37,171 nucleotides of DNA. It comes from a virus. Numbering within the stretch: position 1 is the stretch's first letter; every line of letters starts with the position of its first letter. This document shows, one piece after another, positions 21,777 through 28,578 of the stretch. The translations under genes were made by a program, and so were the position numbers. The DNA lies in IMG/VR virus record IMGVR_UViG_3300031841_002908, positions 1 through 37,171 of that record, one strand, 5' to 3'. The notes beneath the pieces are model-generated. The model ran no database searches and was not told the origin of the DNA. It worked only from the letters and a program-made list of their open reading frames with translations.

Positions 21777-22966
21777 TTTATGCCGCTCAGCTTTTGGATT
21801 TGATTTAGTTCAATGCTCTTTGCTTCTCTTTGCACTTGCCTATTAGCAGCAGTGAAACCCGATCTATCAACTAATTTTATAGCACCTTGACTATGATCTA
21901 ACACATATCCTTCGCCGCCTGAAGCATCACCAATTGTCGCTTTAATAGCTGTATTATGTGAGTCAAACTGCTTTATTATATCATTTTTAATTTGCATAAT
22001 TTGATCTACAATTTTCCACATACCACTAAACGCACTTTGATGCTCAGTAATATACTGTTGAATACGCTGCTGTTTAGCAGGTGATACTTTGCTAGTGCCT
22101 AGCCAATTTACAAAATCAGATCCTAGATTTGTAAGACCGCTGTCTACTTTTCTATTAAGATAGGTATAGAAAATCATAGGCAGGTCTTTCATCTTTAATC
22201 TTGTTAAACGTTCGGTATTCAACATATCGTCAATTTGTGCACCATATTGTGTAATACCACTATTTGCATCATTTACATGACTGTCGTTGACATTAGGTGC
22301 ACGTTCAACAGTTACAGGAGGAAAATACAGTACTTCACCTGTATTCATTTGATTGAGTATACTTTGCGGTACAGCAGAATCTTTACCGTCAGGAGTCATA
22401 AACCTGTGCACCACTACTCCACTTTTACTAGCTGCTATGTTTTTTCCTATTTCACTAGATGCATCAATAGAGTAGGTAACAATATTAGGCGTGAATACAA
22501 AGTTACCATTTTGTTGAGGTGGAGTATCAAAATACAGTAGGTCGCCTTTTAAATATCCTATTACATGCTGAGGAAAACTTTTTTCATAAAGGTCGTAAAG
22601 AGCAGACATCTTACCTGCAAATATTTTTTGTGCTTCTGGATTATTTGGGTTACGTCTACTAAACATTGCATTTACTGCGGCAGCGCTTGTGGGCTTACCG
22701 TCATAACCTTTAGCTGCAAAGCCACTTTTATCTGTTAAAACAAAATCACCGTTTTCATTGCGTCCAAAAATTATAGCCGGCGATCCGTCCCACTTGATAG
22801 TAACATCTTTGTGCCTGCCTTGTTCTAAACCTTTAAGCGCATCAACTGCACGAAGTGCACCTTTAGACCCTTCCCAAAAAATTAAATCTTCTGCGTGTTG
22901 TATACGTGCTTCTGCACCTTCATTCAAGGTAAACTTAACATCTTCAAATAGTTCTATAACTTTCAT
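21773..22966 (-). CDS. ATP-grasp-free ligase-like nucleotidyltransferase (KxDG motif)
   Basis: 397 aa. K58-W-D-G61 in VTIKWDGSPAIIFGR fits motif I of covalent nucleotidyltransferases (DNA/RNA ligases). GYLKGDLLYF fits motif III, and E352-G-Y-V with K364 in AIKLVDRSGF fit motifs IV and V. These suggest that it forms an enzyme-AMP link. No OB-fold could be assigned. The leader MKVIELFEDVKFTLNEGAE has the shared tag and a clean LNE/G site. It overlaps the nucleotidyltransferase gene upstream (TAATG). Substrate unknown; nucleic-acid end repair after injection is one idea. Confidence 0.72.
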   Translation of the reverse strand: MKVIELFEDVKFTLNEGAEARIQHAEDLIFWEGSKGALRAVDALKGLEQGRHKDVTIKWDGSPAIIFGRNENGDFVLTDKSGFAAKGYDGKPTSAAAVNAMFSRRNPNNPEAQKIFAGKMSALYDLYEKSFPQHVIGYLKGDLLYFDTPPQQNGNFVFTPNIVTYSIDASSEIGKNIAASKSGVVVHRFMTPDGKDSAVPQSILNQMNTGEVLYFPPVTVERAPNVNDSHVNDANSGITQYGAQIDDMLNTERLTRLKMKDLPMIFYTYLNRKVDSGLTNLGSDFVNWLGTSKVSPAKQQRIQQYITEHQSAFSGMWKIVDQIMQIKNDIIKQFDSHNTAIKATIGDASGGEGYVLDHSQGAIKLVDRSGFTAANRQVQREAKSIELNQIQKLSGIK

Positions 22967-23706
22967 TAGATAGCTCCGGCTAGTTCACGCAAACGAGTTA
23001 TATCTTTGCTTTCAGGTAATTGGATACCTTTTTTTGCAAAAGTTGCTTCTGCATCGGCTACTAATTCTCTGTAATCTATACGGTTACGTAGTTTTGTAAG
23101 AATTGTTTCTACACTTTCTAAGTCATCTGCTTGTGCATTTGGACCAATTAGGTGTTGCGCAATTTCTTGCGGATTTTTAGATATCACTTGATTAGACTCT
23201 CTATCAATCAAGCCGTTTTGAGAACTCCATTTCATTCCTTGCGCAGTAGCAATACTGCTCATCAGTATTTGCCTATCGGCTCCAGAATAAGCTGTACCTT
23301 CGTTAGAACCTGCCATACTCCATTTCATCCATTCTGGATCGCCAAACATCAAATCAGTTTGTACATAGCCATTTGACTCATCACCAAGAATAGGTGTAAG
23401 AAAATGCACACTGATACCTGTCTTACGAATCCATGTTTTTGGATCTTTACCATTCTTTTTACACCAAGCTGCTAATTTATTCACAAGTTCATCTTTTGAA
23501 ACATCTTGCTGATTTACAGCCACATCTAAGTCTCCACTGGTTTCTTTACGTCCAGTAGATCCTAACATAAAATCTTCATGTGGTAAACCTGTAATTTGCT
23601 CTAGCCATTGTAAAGTAGGTAATACATCTGCTTTATTGATTCTCTGTGTTAATATTCTACCTTCAGGATCTTTGAATATGTTTCCGCCTTCATTAAGGAT
23701 TTTCAT
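22966..23706 (-). CDS. Pol-beta-superfamily nucleotidyltransferase
   Basis: 246 aa. G49-S50 and D59-x-D61 in MLGSTGRKETSGDLDVAV, and a third acid D117 in YVQTDLMFG, give the nucleotidyltransferase core. The leader MKILNEGGN carries a very short version of the shared tag with LNE/G. Helical C-terminus. It is coupled to the ligase-like gene, so the two probably act on the same substrate. Which nucleotide or acceptor is used cannot be told. Confidence 0.8.
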   Translation of the reverse strand: MKILNEGGNIFKDPEGRILTQRINKADVLPTLQWLEQITGLPHEDFMLGSTGRKETSGDLDVAVNQQDVSKDELVNKLAAWCKKNGKDPKTWIRKTGISVHFLTPILGDESNGYVQTDLMFGDPEWMKWSMAGSNEGTAYSGADRQILMSSIATAQGMKWSSQNGLIDRESNQVISKNPQEIAQHLIGPNAQADDLESVETILTKLRNRIDYRELVADAEATFAKKGIQLPESKDITRLRELAGAI

Positions 23707-23953
23707 TTTTGCTTTCCCTTATTGTGCGTTTTAGACTGCGATTGAATTTTTCAATGTCACCTGTTTTCAAAGCATTGATAAACTTTTTTTCTAGTTTTAC
23801 GCCTACTTCGGTGCCATACTGATTGTCTATACGAGACATAAGATTTATAACACTTTCTAAAATGTTTGCAGCTGATGCTTCTATCATAGAGTCAGGATCT
23901 TGACTTCTATAACTTTGTAATTCTTCTAAGATGGATCTTGTCTTTTTACGCAT
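23693..23953 (-). CDS. Hypothetical helical protein
   Basis: 86 aa, basic. MRKKTRSILEELQSY, then SAANILESVINLMSRI and KKFINALKTGDIEKFNRSLK. I associate this pattern with T4-like cyanophage hypotheticals. First gene of the nucleotidyltransferase/ligase group. No Shine-Dalgarno; a TAAATA box ends 5 bases before the ATG. It overlaps the next gene by 14 bases. Confidence 0.7.
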   Translation of the reverse strand: MRKKTRSILEELQSYRSQDPDSMIEASAANILESVINLMSRIDNQYGTEVGVKLEKKFINALKTGDIEKFNRSLKRTIRESKNENP

Positions 23954-23958
23954 GCATT

Positions 23959-23964
23959 TATTTA
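23959..23964 (-). promoter_or_regulatory. TAAATA box 5 bases before a start codon
   Basis: CTAAATAAATGC leads into the ATG at 23953. Back to back with a plus-strand late box at 23977. Confidence 0.5.
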
Positions 23965-23976
23965 GCTGCTGTTACA

Positions 23977-23982
23977 TAAATA
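23977..23982 (+). promoter_or_regulatory. Late promoter box (CATAAATAGT) for the lipase
   Basis: TAAATA box 24 bases upstream of the chosen lipase ATG at 24007; divergent from the minus-strand box. Confidence 0.6.
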
Positions 23983-24006
23983 GTTTTGGGAATGGAGGGC
24001 AACCCA

Positions 24007-24753
24007 ATGCACATGAAATCACTACGGGTCTCGGGGAGAGGCCACGTTCTTGCGAAACTATCTGAGTTTGTTTACCAAGAACCGGAAGAAGCAGAAAAAT
24101 TAGTAAAAGAATTTGGTTTTCATACTTTTGAATATTATAACAGAGACGGAGCACAAGCATATAGATTTGAAAGCGATTCAGATGTAGTGTTTGCATGCCG
24201 TGGTACTGAACCAGGTAATTTTAATGATATGCTTGCAGATTTAGATGCAAGAAAAGAAGACAGCGAAACAGTAGGCAAAGTACACAAAGGCTTTAAACGT
24301 GAAGCTGACGACATTTGGGAGATGATTTACGAAGATTTAATTGCTCTCAATGATGATCAAAGAAACTTATGGTTCACTGGACACAGCTTAGGTGCTGCAA
24401 TGATTACTATTATGGCAAGTAGAGCGTGGGCCGATGACGCATTGCCAGATCCACTTGAACTACATACTTTCGGATCTCCAAGAGCAGGCGACGCAGTATT
24501 TGCAGACAGCATGAAAGACAAAACGCATTATCGTTGGGTAAACAATAATGATATTGTTACAATGGTTCCGCCAGCATTTATGGGCTTCAAACATGCAGGT
24601 ACTGAAAAGTATATAAATTCTGATGGCCTTGTAGTAAAAGTAGACTTTGTAAAGAAACTCATGGATCGTTGGAATGGATTAATGGGTAACAAAATGGACA
24701 TGATAAACGACCATACTTGTAGCCTATACGCAAAGCACTGCAAAGCAAATTAG
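24007..24753 (+). CDS. Class 3 lipase
   Basis: 248 aa alpha/beta hydrolase. Nucleophile S127 in FTGHSLGAAM, D182 in NNNDIVTMVPP and H236 in NDHTCSLY complete the triad. HTFGSPRAGDAVFAD and GFKHAGTEKY are typical of the family. I chose ATG 24007 because GGAGGG lies 7 bases upstream; earlier TTG/ATG starts are inside that site. No signal peptide, so it would act inside the cell, perhaps on the inner membrane at lysis, or in the virion. It stands alone between a late box and a terminator. Confidence 0.92.
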   Translation: MHMKSLRVSGRGHVLAKLSEFVYQEPEEAEKLVKEFGFHTFEYYNRDGAQAYRFESDSDVVFACRGTEPGNFNDMLADLDARKEDSETVGKVHKGFKREADDIWEMIYEDLIALNDDQRNLWFTGHSLGAAMITIMASRAWADDALPDPLELHTFGSPRAGDAVFADSMKDKTHYRWVNNNDIVTMVPPAFMGFKHAGTEKYINSDGLVVKVDFVKKLMDRWNGLMGNKMDMINDHTCSLYAKHCKAN

Positions 24754-24799
24754 TAATATTACTGTAACTTATGCACACAGCGCAAAGATCGTTTGCATT

Positions 24800-24826
24800 A
24801 AAAGGGGCTATTAAAGCCCCTTTTTT
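24800..24826 (+). terminator. Terminator of the lipase gene
   Basis: 10-bp stem AAAAGGGGCT/AGCCCCTTTT, loop ATTAA, then a T-run. Confidence 0.9.
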
Positions 24827-24841
24827 ATGTTATAGTTGATG

Positions 24842-24847
24842 TAAATA
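24842..24847 (+). promoter_or_regulatory. Possible late box (TGTAAATAGA) for the four-gene cluster
   Basis: TAAATA box 71 bases upstream of the first small ATG. The T before TAAATA is replaced by G, and the leader is longer than for other genes here. Confidence 0.4.
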
Positions 24848-24912
24848 GAGTTAGTAAAAACTTTTTCTTTCTCTAGATTTTACTACTAAACTTACAAAAA
24901 AGGACTTAATAG

Positions 24913-25071
24913 ATGTTAAACATAGGACGGCTCTTCGAAAAAAGAGCAAGAGACGCTGCCCTTGACCAATATGTAGCGTTCGAATACGGCAGAGAAATTC
25001 GTAGTTTGATGCAAAATGGCATTCCACGTGATACTGCTATTCGTGGAATTCGTGATAGGATTAAAAAGTAA
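24913..25071 (+). CDS. Small basic protein, first of a four-gene cluster
   Basis: 52 aa, helical and basic: MLNIGRLFEKRARDAALDQY, then IPRDTAIRGIRDRIKK. Not recognised, but similar in size and composition to its neighbours, which resemble alphaproteobacterial DUF1127/DUF3563 proteins. AAGGA lies 8 bases before the ATG. Its stop overlaps the next start (TAATG). Confidence 0.65.
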   Translation: MLNIGRLFEKRARDAALDQYVAFEYGREIRSLMQNGIPRDTAIRGIRDRIKK

Positions 25072-25175
25072 TGAAAATTATACATCAAAAAATAAAAAAA
25101 TTTTTAACCCTATTTGAAATGCCTTGGGAAGTAAATTTTCATGGCACAATAATCGGAACTGACAACGATGCGTAA
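25071..25175 (+). CDS. Very small hypothetical protein
   Basis: 34 aa. Basic amphipathic start MKIIHQKIKKFLTLFEMP, then WEVNFHGTIIG. The start overlaps the previous stop and the end overlaps the next start by 8 bases, which supports real translation. No family is recognised. Could be a membrane-binding peptide or a coupling frame. Confidence 0.5.
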   Translation: MKIIHQKIKKFLTLFEMPWEVNFHGTIIGTDNDA

Positions 25176-25338
25176 ATTTATTAAGTCTCTTTTTGATAGA
25201 CGTTCTGACGAAGAACGTTATTTGGCTAATGCTCATGACATTTATGATCTTGAGAATAGGCAGCAAATGTTGAATAGGGGAGAAGCTCCTTTTCAAAAAT
25301 ATTATAAAACAACACTAGATGTATGGAACCATAACTAA
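25168..25338 (+). CDS. DUF3563-like small protein
   Basis: 56 aa. Residues 15-36 (EERYLANAHDIYDLENRQQM) fit the YLAxAxDxxDLExR core of DUF3563, small host proteins common in proteobacteria whose function is poorly known. MRKFIKSLFDRR is basic. It is coupled to both neighbours. A phage copy may mimic a host regulator. Confidence 0.65.
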   Translation: MRKFIKSLFDRRSDEERYLANAHDIYDLENRQQMLNRGEAPFQKYYKTTLDVWNHN

Positions 25339-25487
25339 TGAAATCATTTTGGAAAGGCGTTGGCAACGCAATGAAAGCTGTAGGCGAAGCTAGAGCACGT
25401 AGAGCACTAGCTCAGTATCAACATTTACTAGACTATCACGGTGTTAGTATATCCGATACAGATAATAAGAATAAAAAAGGAGCCTAG
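25338..25487 (+). CDS. DUF1127-like small Arg-rich protein
   Basis: 49 aa. Residues 18-40 (ARARRALAQYQHLLDYHGVS and then ISD) follow the RRxLxxLxxxxLxDxGxSxxD pattern of DUF1127, alphaproteobacterial small proteins, some of which bind RNA and affect its turnover. The usual D-R-x-L-x-D-I is only partly kept. Its last codons lie in the terminator stem. Start overlaps the preceding stop (TAATG). Confidence 0.6.
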   Translation: MKSFWKGVGNAMKAVGEARARRALAQYQHLLDYHGVSISDTDNKNKKGA

Positions 25488-25500
25488 TGCTCCTTTTTTT
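25479..25500. terminator. Bidirectional terminator
   Basis: GGAGC/GCTCC stem with loop CTAGT, A-run before and T-run after. It serves the plus-strand small genes and the convergent HNH gene, whose stop lies at 25500. Confidence 0.85.
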
Positions 25501-26009
25501 TATATGTACTGCTTCCAACTTTCTTGCCGCAGTTCAAATTTTAATTGTTTTCTTTTGTGTACTAGCTCATAATAATCTGGCCTATACGGCCGTCGTAACG
25601 GACTGACATCAGTCCGACTACCTTTTTTAACGTTGCAGCTTTTACATGCAGTTACAATATTAGTCCAATTTGTTTTACCACCTTTAGATATTGGCAATAC
25701 ATGATCTAATGTAAGATCATGTTTAGAAAATTCATTCCCGCAGTATTGACAAGTGTTCATATCACGTAGGTAAACATTGTTTTTTGAAAATCTAGGATGT
25801 GTTTTTCGCTTATACATATCTTTTAACATGATCACAGCAGGCACACGAGTTTCCCAACTTGGGGAACTTACAATCCAGTCATCATACCATTCTAACACTG
25901 CGCACTTATCTAAACACATATATGTAATTGCTTCTTTCCATTCTACCAAACTCAACGGTAGATATGACAAAGGTCTTGCATCAGCATTTAACACTAAAAC
26001 GTCAGGCAT
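25500..26009 (-). CDS. HNH endonuclease
   Basis: 169 aa. C-terminal HNH domain: CQYCGN and CKSCN form a four-Cys zinc site, LTLDHVLPISKGGKTNWTNI holds the catalytic DH and the Asn. The N-terminal 80 residues (VLVLNADARPLSYLPLSLVE) match the family of stand-alone bacterial and phage HNH proteins. It may be a homing or host-DNA nuclease. It has its own strong sigma70-like promoter and AGGA leader, so it is early. Confidence 0.93.
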   Translation of the reverse strand: MPDVLVLNADARPLSYLPLSLVEWKEAITYMCLDKCAVLEWYDDWIVSSPSWETRVPAVIMLKDMYKRKTHPRFSKNNVYLRDMNTCQYCGNEFSKHDLTLDHVLPISKGGKTNWTNIVTACKSCNVKKGSRTDVSPLRRPYRPDYYELVHKRKQLKFELRQESWKQYI

Positions 26010-26029
26010 TACTTTAATCCTAAAAAAAC

Positions 26030-26057
26030 ATTATAACAGAAAGGAAGATTTTGTCAA
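26030..26057 (-). promoter_or_regulatory. Strong sigma70-like promoter of the HNH gene
   Basis: Exact TTGACA (26057-26052), 16-base spacer, exact TATAAT (26035-26030). Leader about 14 bases with AGGA. Confidence 0.85.
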
Positions 26058-26060
26058 CCG

Positions 26061-26753
26061 TCAGTCTACTGCTGCTATACCATCATCGATATATGGATCA
26101 AAATAATCTACAGCAGCTTGGCTTCCTTCTTTTTGTATAATTGCTTTAACAAATTTTTTTGTAAGTGCAGCGTTGGCTTTTAAATTTATTTCTTCATCTG
26201 CTCCGATGCCAGTTTTGCTTGCAACTAACGCAATATAACTTGCAGTGTCATTTTCACTAGGAGGTGCCCATCTTGTAATAATTCCTGTTATAGTATTCAG
26301 ATTATATTTCTTTTGATAATTATACAAAAGTTTTGTAAGTGCACGGACTCCGTTTTGTGGTGTGTCAAAAGTTACAAATGCACCGTCGTTGCCTGTCTTT
26401 CCTTGCCAAGCATCTTTAGATTTTCTTATGTTGCCAGGATTATTATTTCTTACATTTCGTGGCGAGCTTTCGTTTCGTCTACTCTCAAAATCATCTGTAG
26501 GTTTAGGAACATTTAATTTAACACTTAAATCTCCATCTTTTTTGTTATAGTCAGCAGTTTTTGCATAGGCTTGAAGTGGATTAATTATGTCTTGAATACG
26601 ATCAGTATCTAACTGATTGCGCAGTCCTAAAACTTCGCTTGCATCAATAATTTCTTGAGGATTTGTAATGTCCCCATTTTGTTTTGTAATATAGTTGTAA
26701 AGAGCTTTCACAAGTGCCATTGGATGCTCATTTAAAATTTCACTGAATCTCAT
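26061..26753 (-). CDS. Muramidase-like virion protein with capsid-targeting-like tag
   Basis: 230 aa. Residues 100-210 hold RNNNPGNIRKSKDAWQG, FVTFDTPQNGVRALTKLL and TGIITRWAPPSENDTASYIA, the pattern of phage structural proteins with a lysozyme-like fold. The N-terminus MRFSEILNEHPMALV has the shared tag with ILNE as a possible protease site. A cell-wall enzyme inside a head would be unusual; it might act on peptidoglycan during DNA entry, or be only a structural fold. ATGA overlap with the upstream gene. Confidence 0.78.
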   Translation of the reverse strand: MRFSEILNEHPMALVKALYNYITKQNGDITNPQEIIDASEVLGLRNQLDTDRIQDIINPLQAYAKTADYNKKDGDLSVKLNVPKPTDDFESRRNESSPRNVRNNNPGNIRKSKDAWQGKTGNDGAFVTFDTPQNGVRALTKLLYNYQKKYNLNTITGIITRWAPPSENDTASYIALVASKTGIGADEEINLKANAALTKKFVKAIIQKEGSQAAVDYFDPYIDDGIAAVD

Positions 26754-27469
26754 CTTATTCTACCTCTTGTTACAATTGCTAATGCTGCTTTAAAAATTTG
26801 CCTTAGAGTTCTACCGTTTGGTCTTAGACTTTTATGAATACGTTTTCCTAAGAAGTCTTTTCTATTCAAGTACACATGAGTTCTTATGCCTCTTTTCTCT
26901 GCCATTTCTAACACTTGATCTAATAATTCTAAATCAGGCTGTGAATGTTTCCTTACAACATCTATGTATTTTACATAATTCTGTTTTGTAAGTTCAGTGC
27001 CGTCTTTGTACCTGTCAGGTATATATCCTGTTTCGTCGTATTTTGCAACAGTTTGTATTGCTTCTGTTGGCCATACATGAACTGCTCTAACAAATTTTTT
27101 AAGACCAATCACAGGTTGTTTGCCTTCTAGGTCTAACCTAGTTTCTAATTCATCGTCGAAAACTTGTCCTAGTGTAAATGGCCCTAATTTATAGGACCTA
27201 CCTGGTGACTTACCTTGTCTAGTTTGCAGTGCTTGTTCTAATTTTTCTTGATTAATTTCAAAAGTAACGGCTCTGTCTAGAAATTCAGTAACATATTGAT
27301 TGCTAGGTGATCTACTAAAACTTATAAAACTATCTTTTGCTATAGGAATGGCATCTTCTACATTAACTTCAAGACCGTTATTGATCAGTATTCTTACAGC
27401 CTTTTCATAAGTCATAGAGTGATAAAGAAGTTTAAGATCAGACTCGAATACAAATTCTTTACTTCTCAT
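26750..27469 (-). CDS. Possible ADP-ribosyltransferase-like protein, tagged
   Basis: 239 aa. SDLKLLYHSMTYEKAVRILI and NNGLEV, then DSFISFSRSP, then AVTFEINQEKL resemble the strand order of ADP-ribosyltransferase-fold proteins (LYH-x-T, S-x-S, acidic later segment), and DDELETRLD could supply an ExE. Evidence is weak. The leader MRSKEFVFESD fits the shared tag without an LxE site. T4 Alt is a head-packaged ADP-ribosyltransferase, so the context fits. The C-terminus is very basic. Confidence 0.6.
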   Translation of the reverse strand: MRSKEFVFESDLKLLYHSMTYEKAVRILINNGLEVNVEDAIPIAKDSFISFSRSPSNQYVTEFLDRAVTFEINQEKLEQALQTRQGKSPGRSYKLGPFTLGQVFDDELETRLDLEGKQPVIGLKKFVRAVHVWPTEAIQTVAKYDETGYIPDRYKDGTELTKQNYVKYIDVVRKHSQPDLELLDQVLEMAEKRGIRTHVYLNRKDFLGKRIHKSLRPNGRTLRQIFKAALAIVTRGRIR

Positions 27470-27744
27470 TATCTAAGTCTTCCGCGACCACCTGGTAATC
27501 TATCTCTTGAACCGTAATCTTTCACAGGGCCGCCATATGTGGTACTTTTCTTTCTAGTGCCGCCGAGCTTTACCCTGCGCCTGCCTATTTTCTGTGTCTT
27601 TTTAGTATCTCTAGCACGAAGGCCCTGTGCTTTACAACTTGCTTCTGCACTAGCACCTATAGGAGTGGTTTTCTTGCAAGTATCTTTACTTGCTTTCCAT
27701 TCTTCAATATCGTCTTCGTGGATTGTAATATCGGCAATTTTCAT
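27469..27744 (-). CDS. Basic protein with tag-like N-terminus
   Basis: 91 aa. MKIADITIHEDDIEEW, then ASCKAQGLRARDTKKTQKIG and a Gly/Arg/Lys tail. IHE is a possible cleavage site, which would leave a basic DNA-binding body. Two Cys are present. A TAAATA box ends 5 bases before the ATG and there is no Shine-Dalgarno. Its stop overlaps the next start. Confidence 0.7.
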   Translation of the reverse strand: MKIADITIHEDDIEEWKASKDTCKKTTPIGASAEASCKAQGLRARDTKKTQKIGRRRVKLGGTRKKSTTYGGPVKDYGSRDRLPGGRGRLR

Positions 27745-27749
27745 ACTGT

Positions 27750-27755
27750 TATTTA
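27750..27755 (-). promoter_or_regulatory. TAAATA box 5 bases before a start codon
   Basis: GATAAATAACAGT leads into the ATG at 27744; heads the 27744-26061 group. Confidence 0.55.
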
Positions 27756-27965
27756 TCAGCGATACTTGTCTGCTACATTCTCATAATACTTTTGTGGAGA
27801 AAGTTTAAAAGTGAGTGCAGATCTTGGACCACGAGTTGTGTTTAGTGATACAACTCCTGTTTTCTCGTGAAATTCTATTTTTGTGATTTTAGCACGTTCG
27901 TTGTTTTTACCAACTAATATTTCTTGTCCAAGCTCCAACTCTAAGGCAATTTTTTTTAATGACAT
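27756..27965 (-). CDS. Small hypothetical protein
   Basis: 69 aa. MSLKKIALELELGQEILVGK, then ERAKITKIEFHEKTGVVSLN: a small beta barrel is likely. The frame is open upstream to 28091, but GGAGGA lies 6 bases before ATG 27965 and a late box upstream, so I use the short form. Function unknown. Confidence 0.72.
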   Translation of the reverse strand: MSLKKIALELELGQEILVGKNNERAKITKIEFHEKTGVVSLNTTRGPRSALTFKLSPQKYYENVADKYR

Positions 27966-27991
27966 TGTAAAATCCTCCGTTGTAGCACTGG

Positions 27992-27997
27992 TATTTA
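27992..27997 (-). promoter_or_regulatory. Late promoter box (AATAAATACC)
   Basis: TAAATA box 27 bases upstream of the ATG at 27965; supports the short start. Confidence 0.6.
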
Positions 27998-28008
27998 TTG
28001 AATTTTTC

Positions 28009-28036
28009 TTGACATAATTTTGTATTGTGTTAAAGT
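28009..28036 (+). promoter_or_regulatory. Sigma70-like promoter
   Basis: Exact TTGACA (28009-28014), 16-base spacer, TAAAGT (28031-28036). Leader about 27 bases with AGGA before ATG 28070. Confidence 0.65.
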
Positions 28037-28069
28037 AAATACAGTTAGAACAACGTTTAGGAAAACACA

Positions 28070-28252
28070 ATGACCCTAACTCATATTGCAATTTTTGTTG
28101 GTGTAAGCGCCTTGGCTTATTTTTTAGGTAAGCTGGATGGTAAAAATCAAGCTACAGAAAACACTGTAGCAAACCTTATTGCAAATGGTTTTTTAAAGTA
28201 TAGAGAAAAATCCAACGGCGATTACGAATTAGTTCCTCATCCTGATCGCTAA
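28070..28252 (+). CDS. Small single-pass membrane protein
   Basis: 60 aa. N-terminal membrane segment (about 4-20, THIAIFVGVSALAYFLG), then a polar tail with ENTVANLIANGFLKYR and VPHPDR. Not recognised. It has its own early-type promoter, at the switch from minus- to plus-strand genes. Confidence 0.7.
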   Translation: MTLTHIAIFVGVSALAYFLGKLDGKNQATENTVANLIANGFLKYREKSNGDYELVPHPDR

Positions 28253-28259
28253 AAAGGGC

Positions 28260-28265
28260 TAAATA
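28260..28265 (+). promoter_or_regulatory. Late promoter box (GCTAAATATT)
   Basis: TAAATA box 19 bases upstream of ATG 28285, at the left edge of a hairpin that displays the ribosome site. Confidence 0.6.
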
Positions 28266-28286
28266 TTGCATACAGGAGTATGCAAT
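28265..28286 (+). promoter_or_regulatory. 9-bp hairpin with the Shine-Dalgarno in its loop
   Basis: ATTGCATAC and GTATGCAAT pair perfectly around the tetraloop AGGA; the A and U of the start codon are in the stem. mRNA starting about 6 bases after the late box would lack most of the left arm, while read-through mRNA from 28009 would form the stem. Confidence 0.75.
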
Positions 28287-28578
28287 GAGAGCTACAGACC
28301 TTGTACGATCAGTACTAGACCTTTTAGATAAATTAGAAGCACACGAAGAACAGGAGCAAGTTGAGATTGTTCCTGTGTCTCCTTGCGAGCAACCGCCCGA
28401 GGGCCGTTTTAAACAGATTTTTTCAATGTTAAACGATCCTAATCGCGGTTACGATAATTCACCAAATGAAATTATAGAACCTGTAGCTAGTGTTACAACA
28501 CATGCAGGCGGTGGAGTAAATGGACCGAAGCACCCAAGTGACATTAGAGTAAAGGATCCAAGCGGTTATGGCAGCTAA
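28285..28578 (+). CDS. Phage protein with tag-like N-terminus
   Basis: 97 aa. MRATDLVRSVLDLLDKLEAH at the start, then a Pro/Glu part, and a C-terminus ASVTTHAGGGVNGPKHPSDI followed by RVKDPS. I associate the latter with virion-associated proteins of T4-like marine phages. No catalytic motif. It leads the plus-strand structural group and overlaps the next gene by 11 bases. Confidence 0.72.
   Translation: MRATDLVRSVLDLLDKLEAHEEQEQVEIVPVSPCEQPPEGRFKQIFSMLNDPNRGYDNSPNEIIEPVASVTTHAGGGVNGPKHPSDIRVKDPSGYGS

Noticed and set aside
27966-28091. N-terminal extension of the 69-aa gene, with Cys-rich segment
   Set aside because: GGAGGA and a late box support ATG 27965; the extension also overlaps the opposite sigma70-like promoter and the start of the plus-strand gene.
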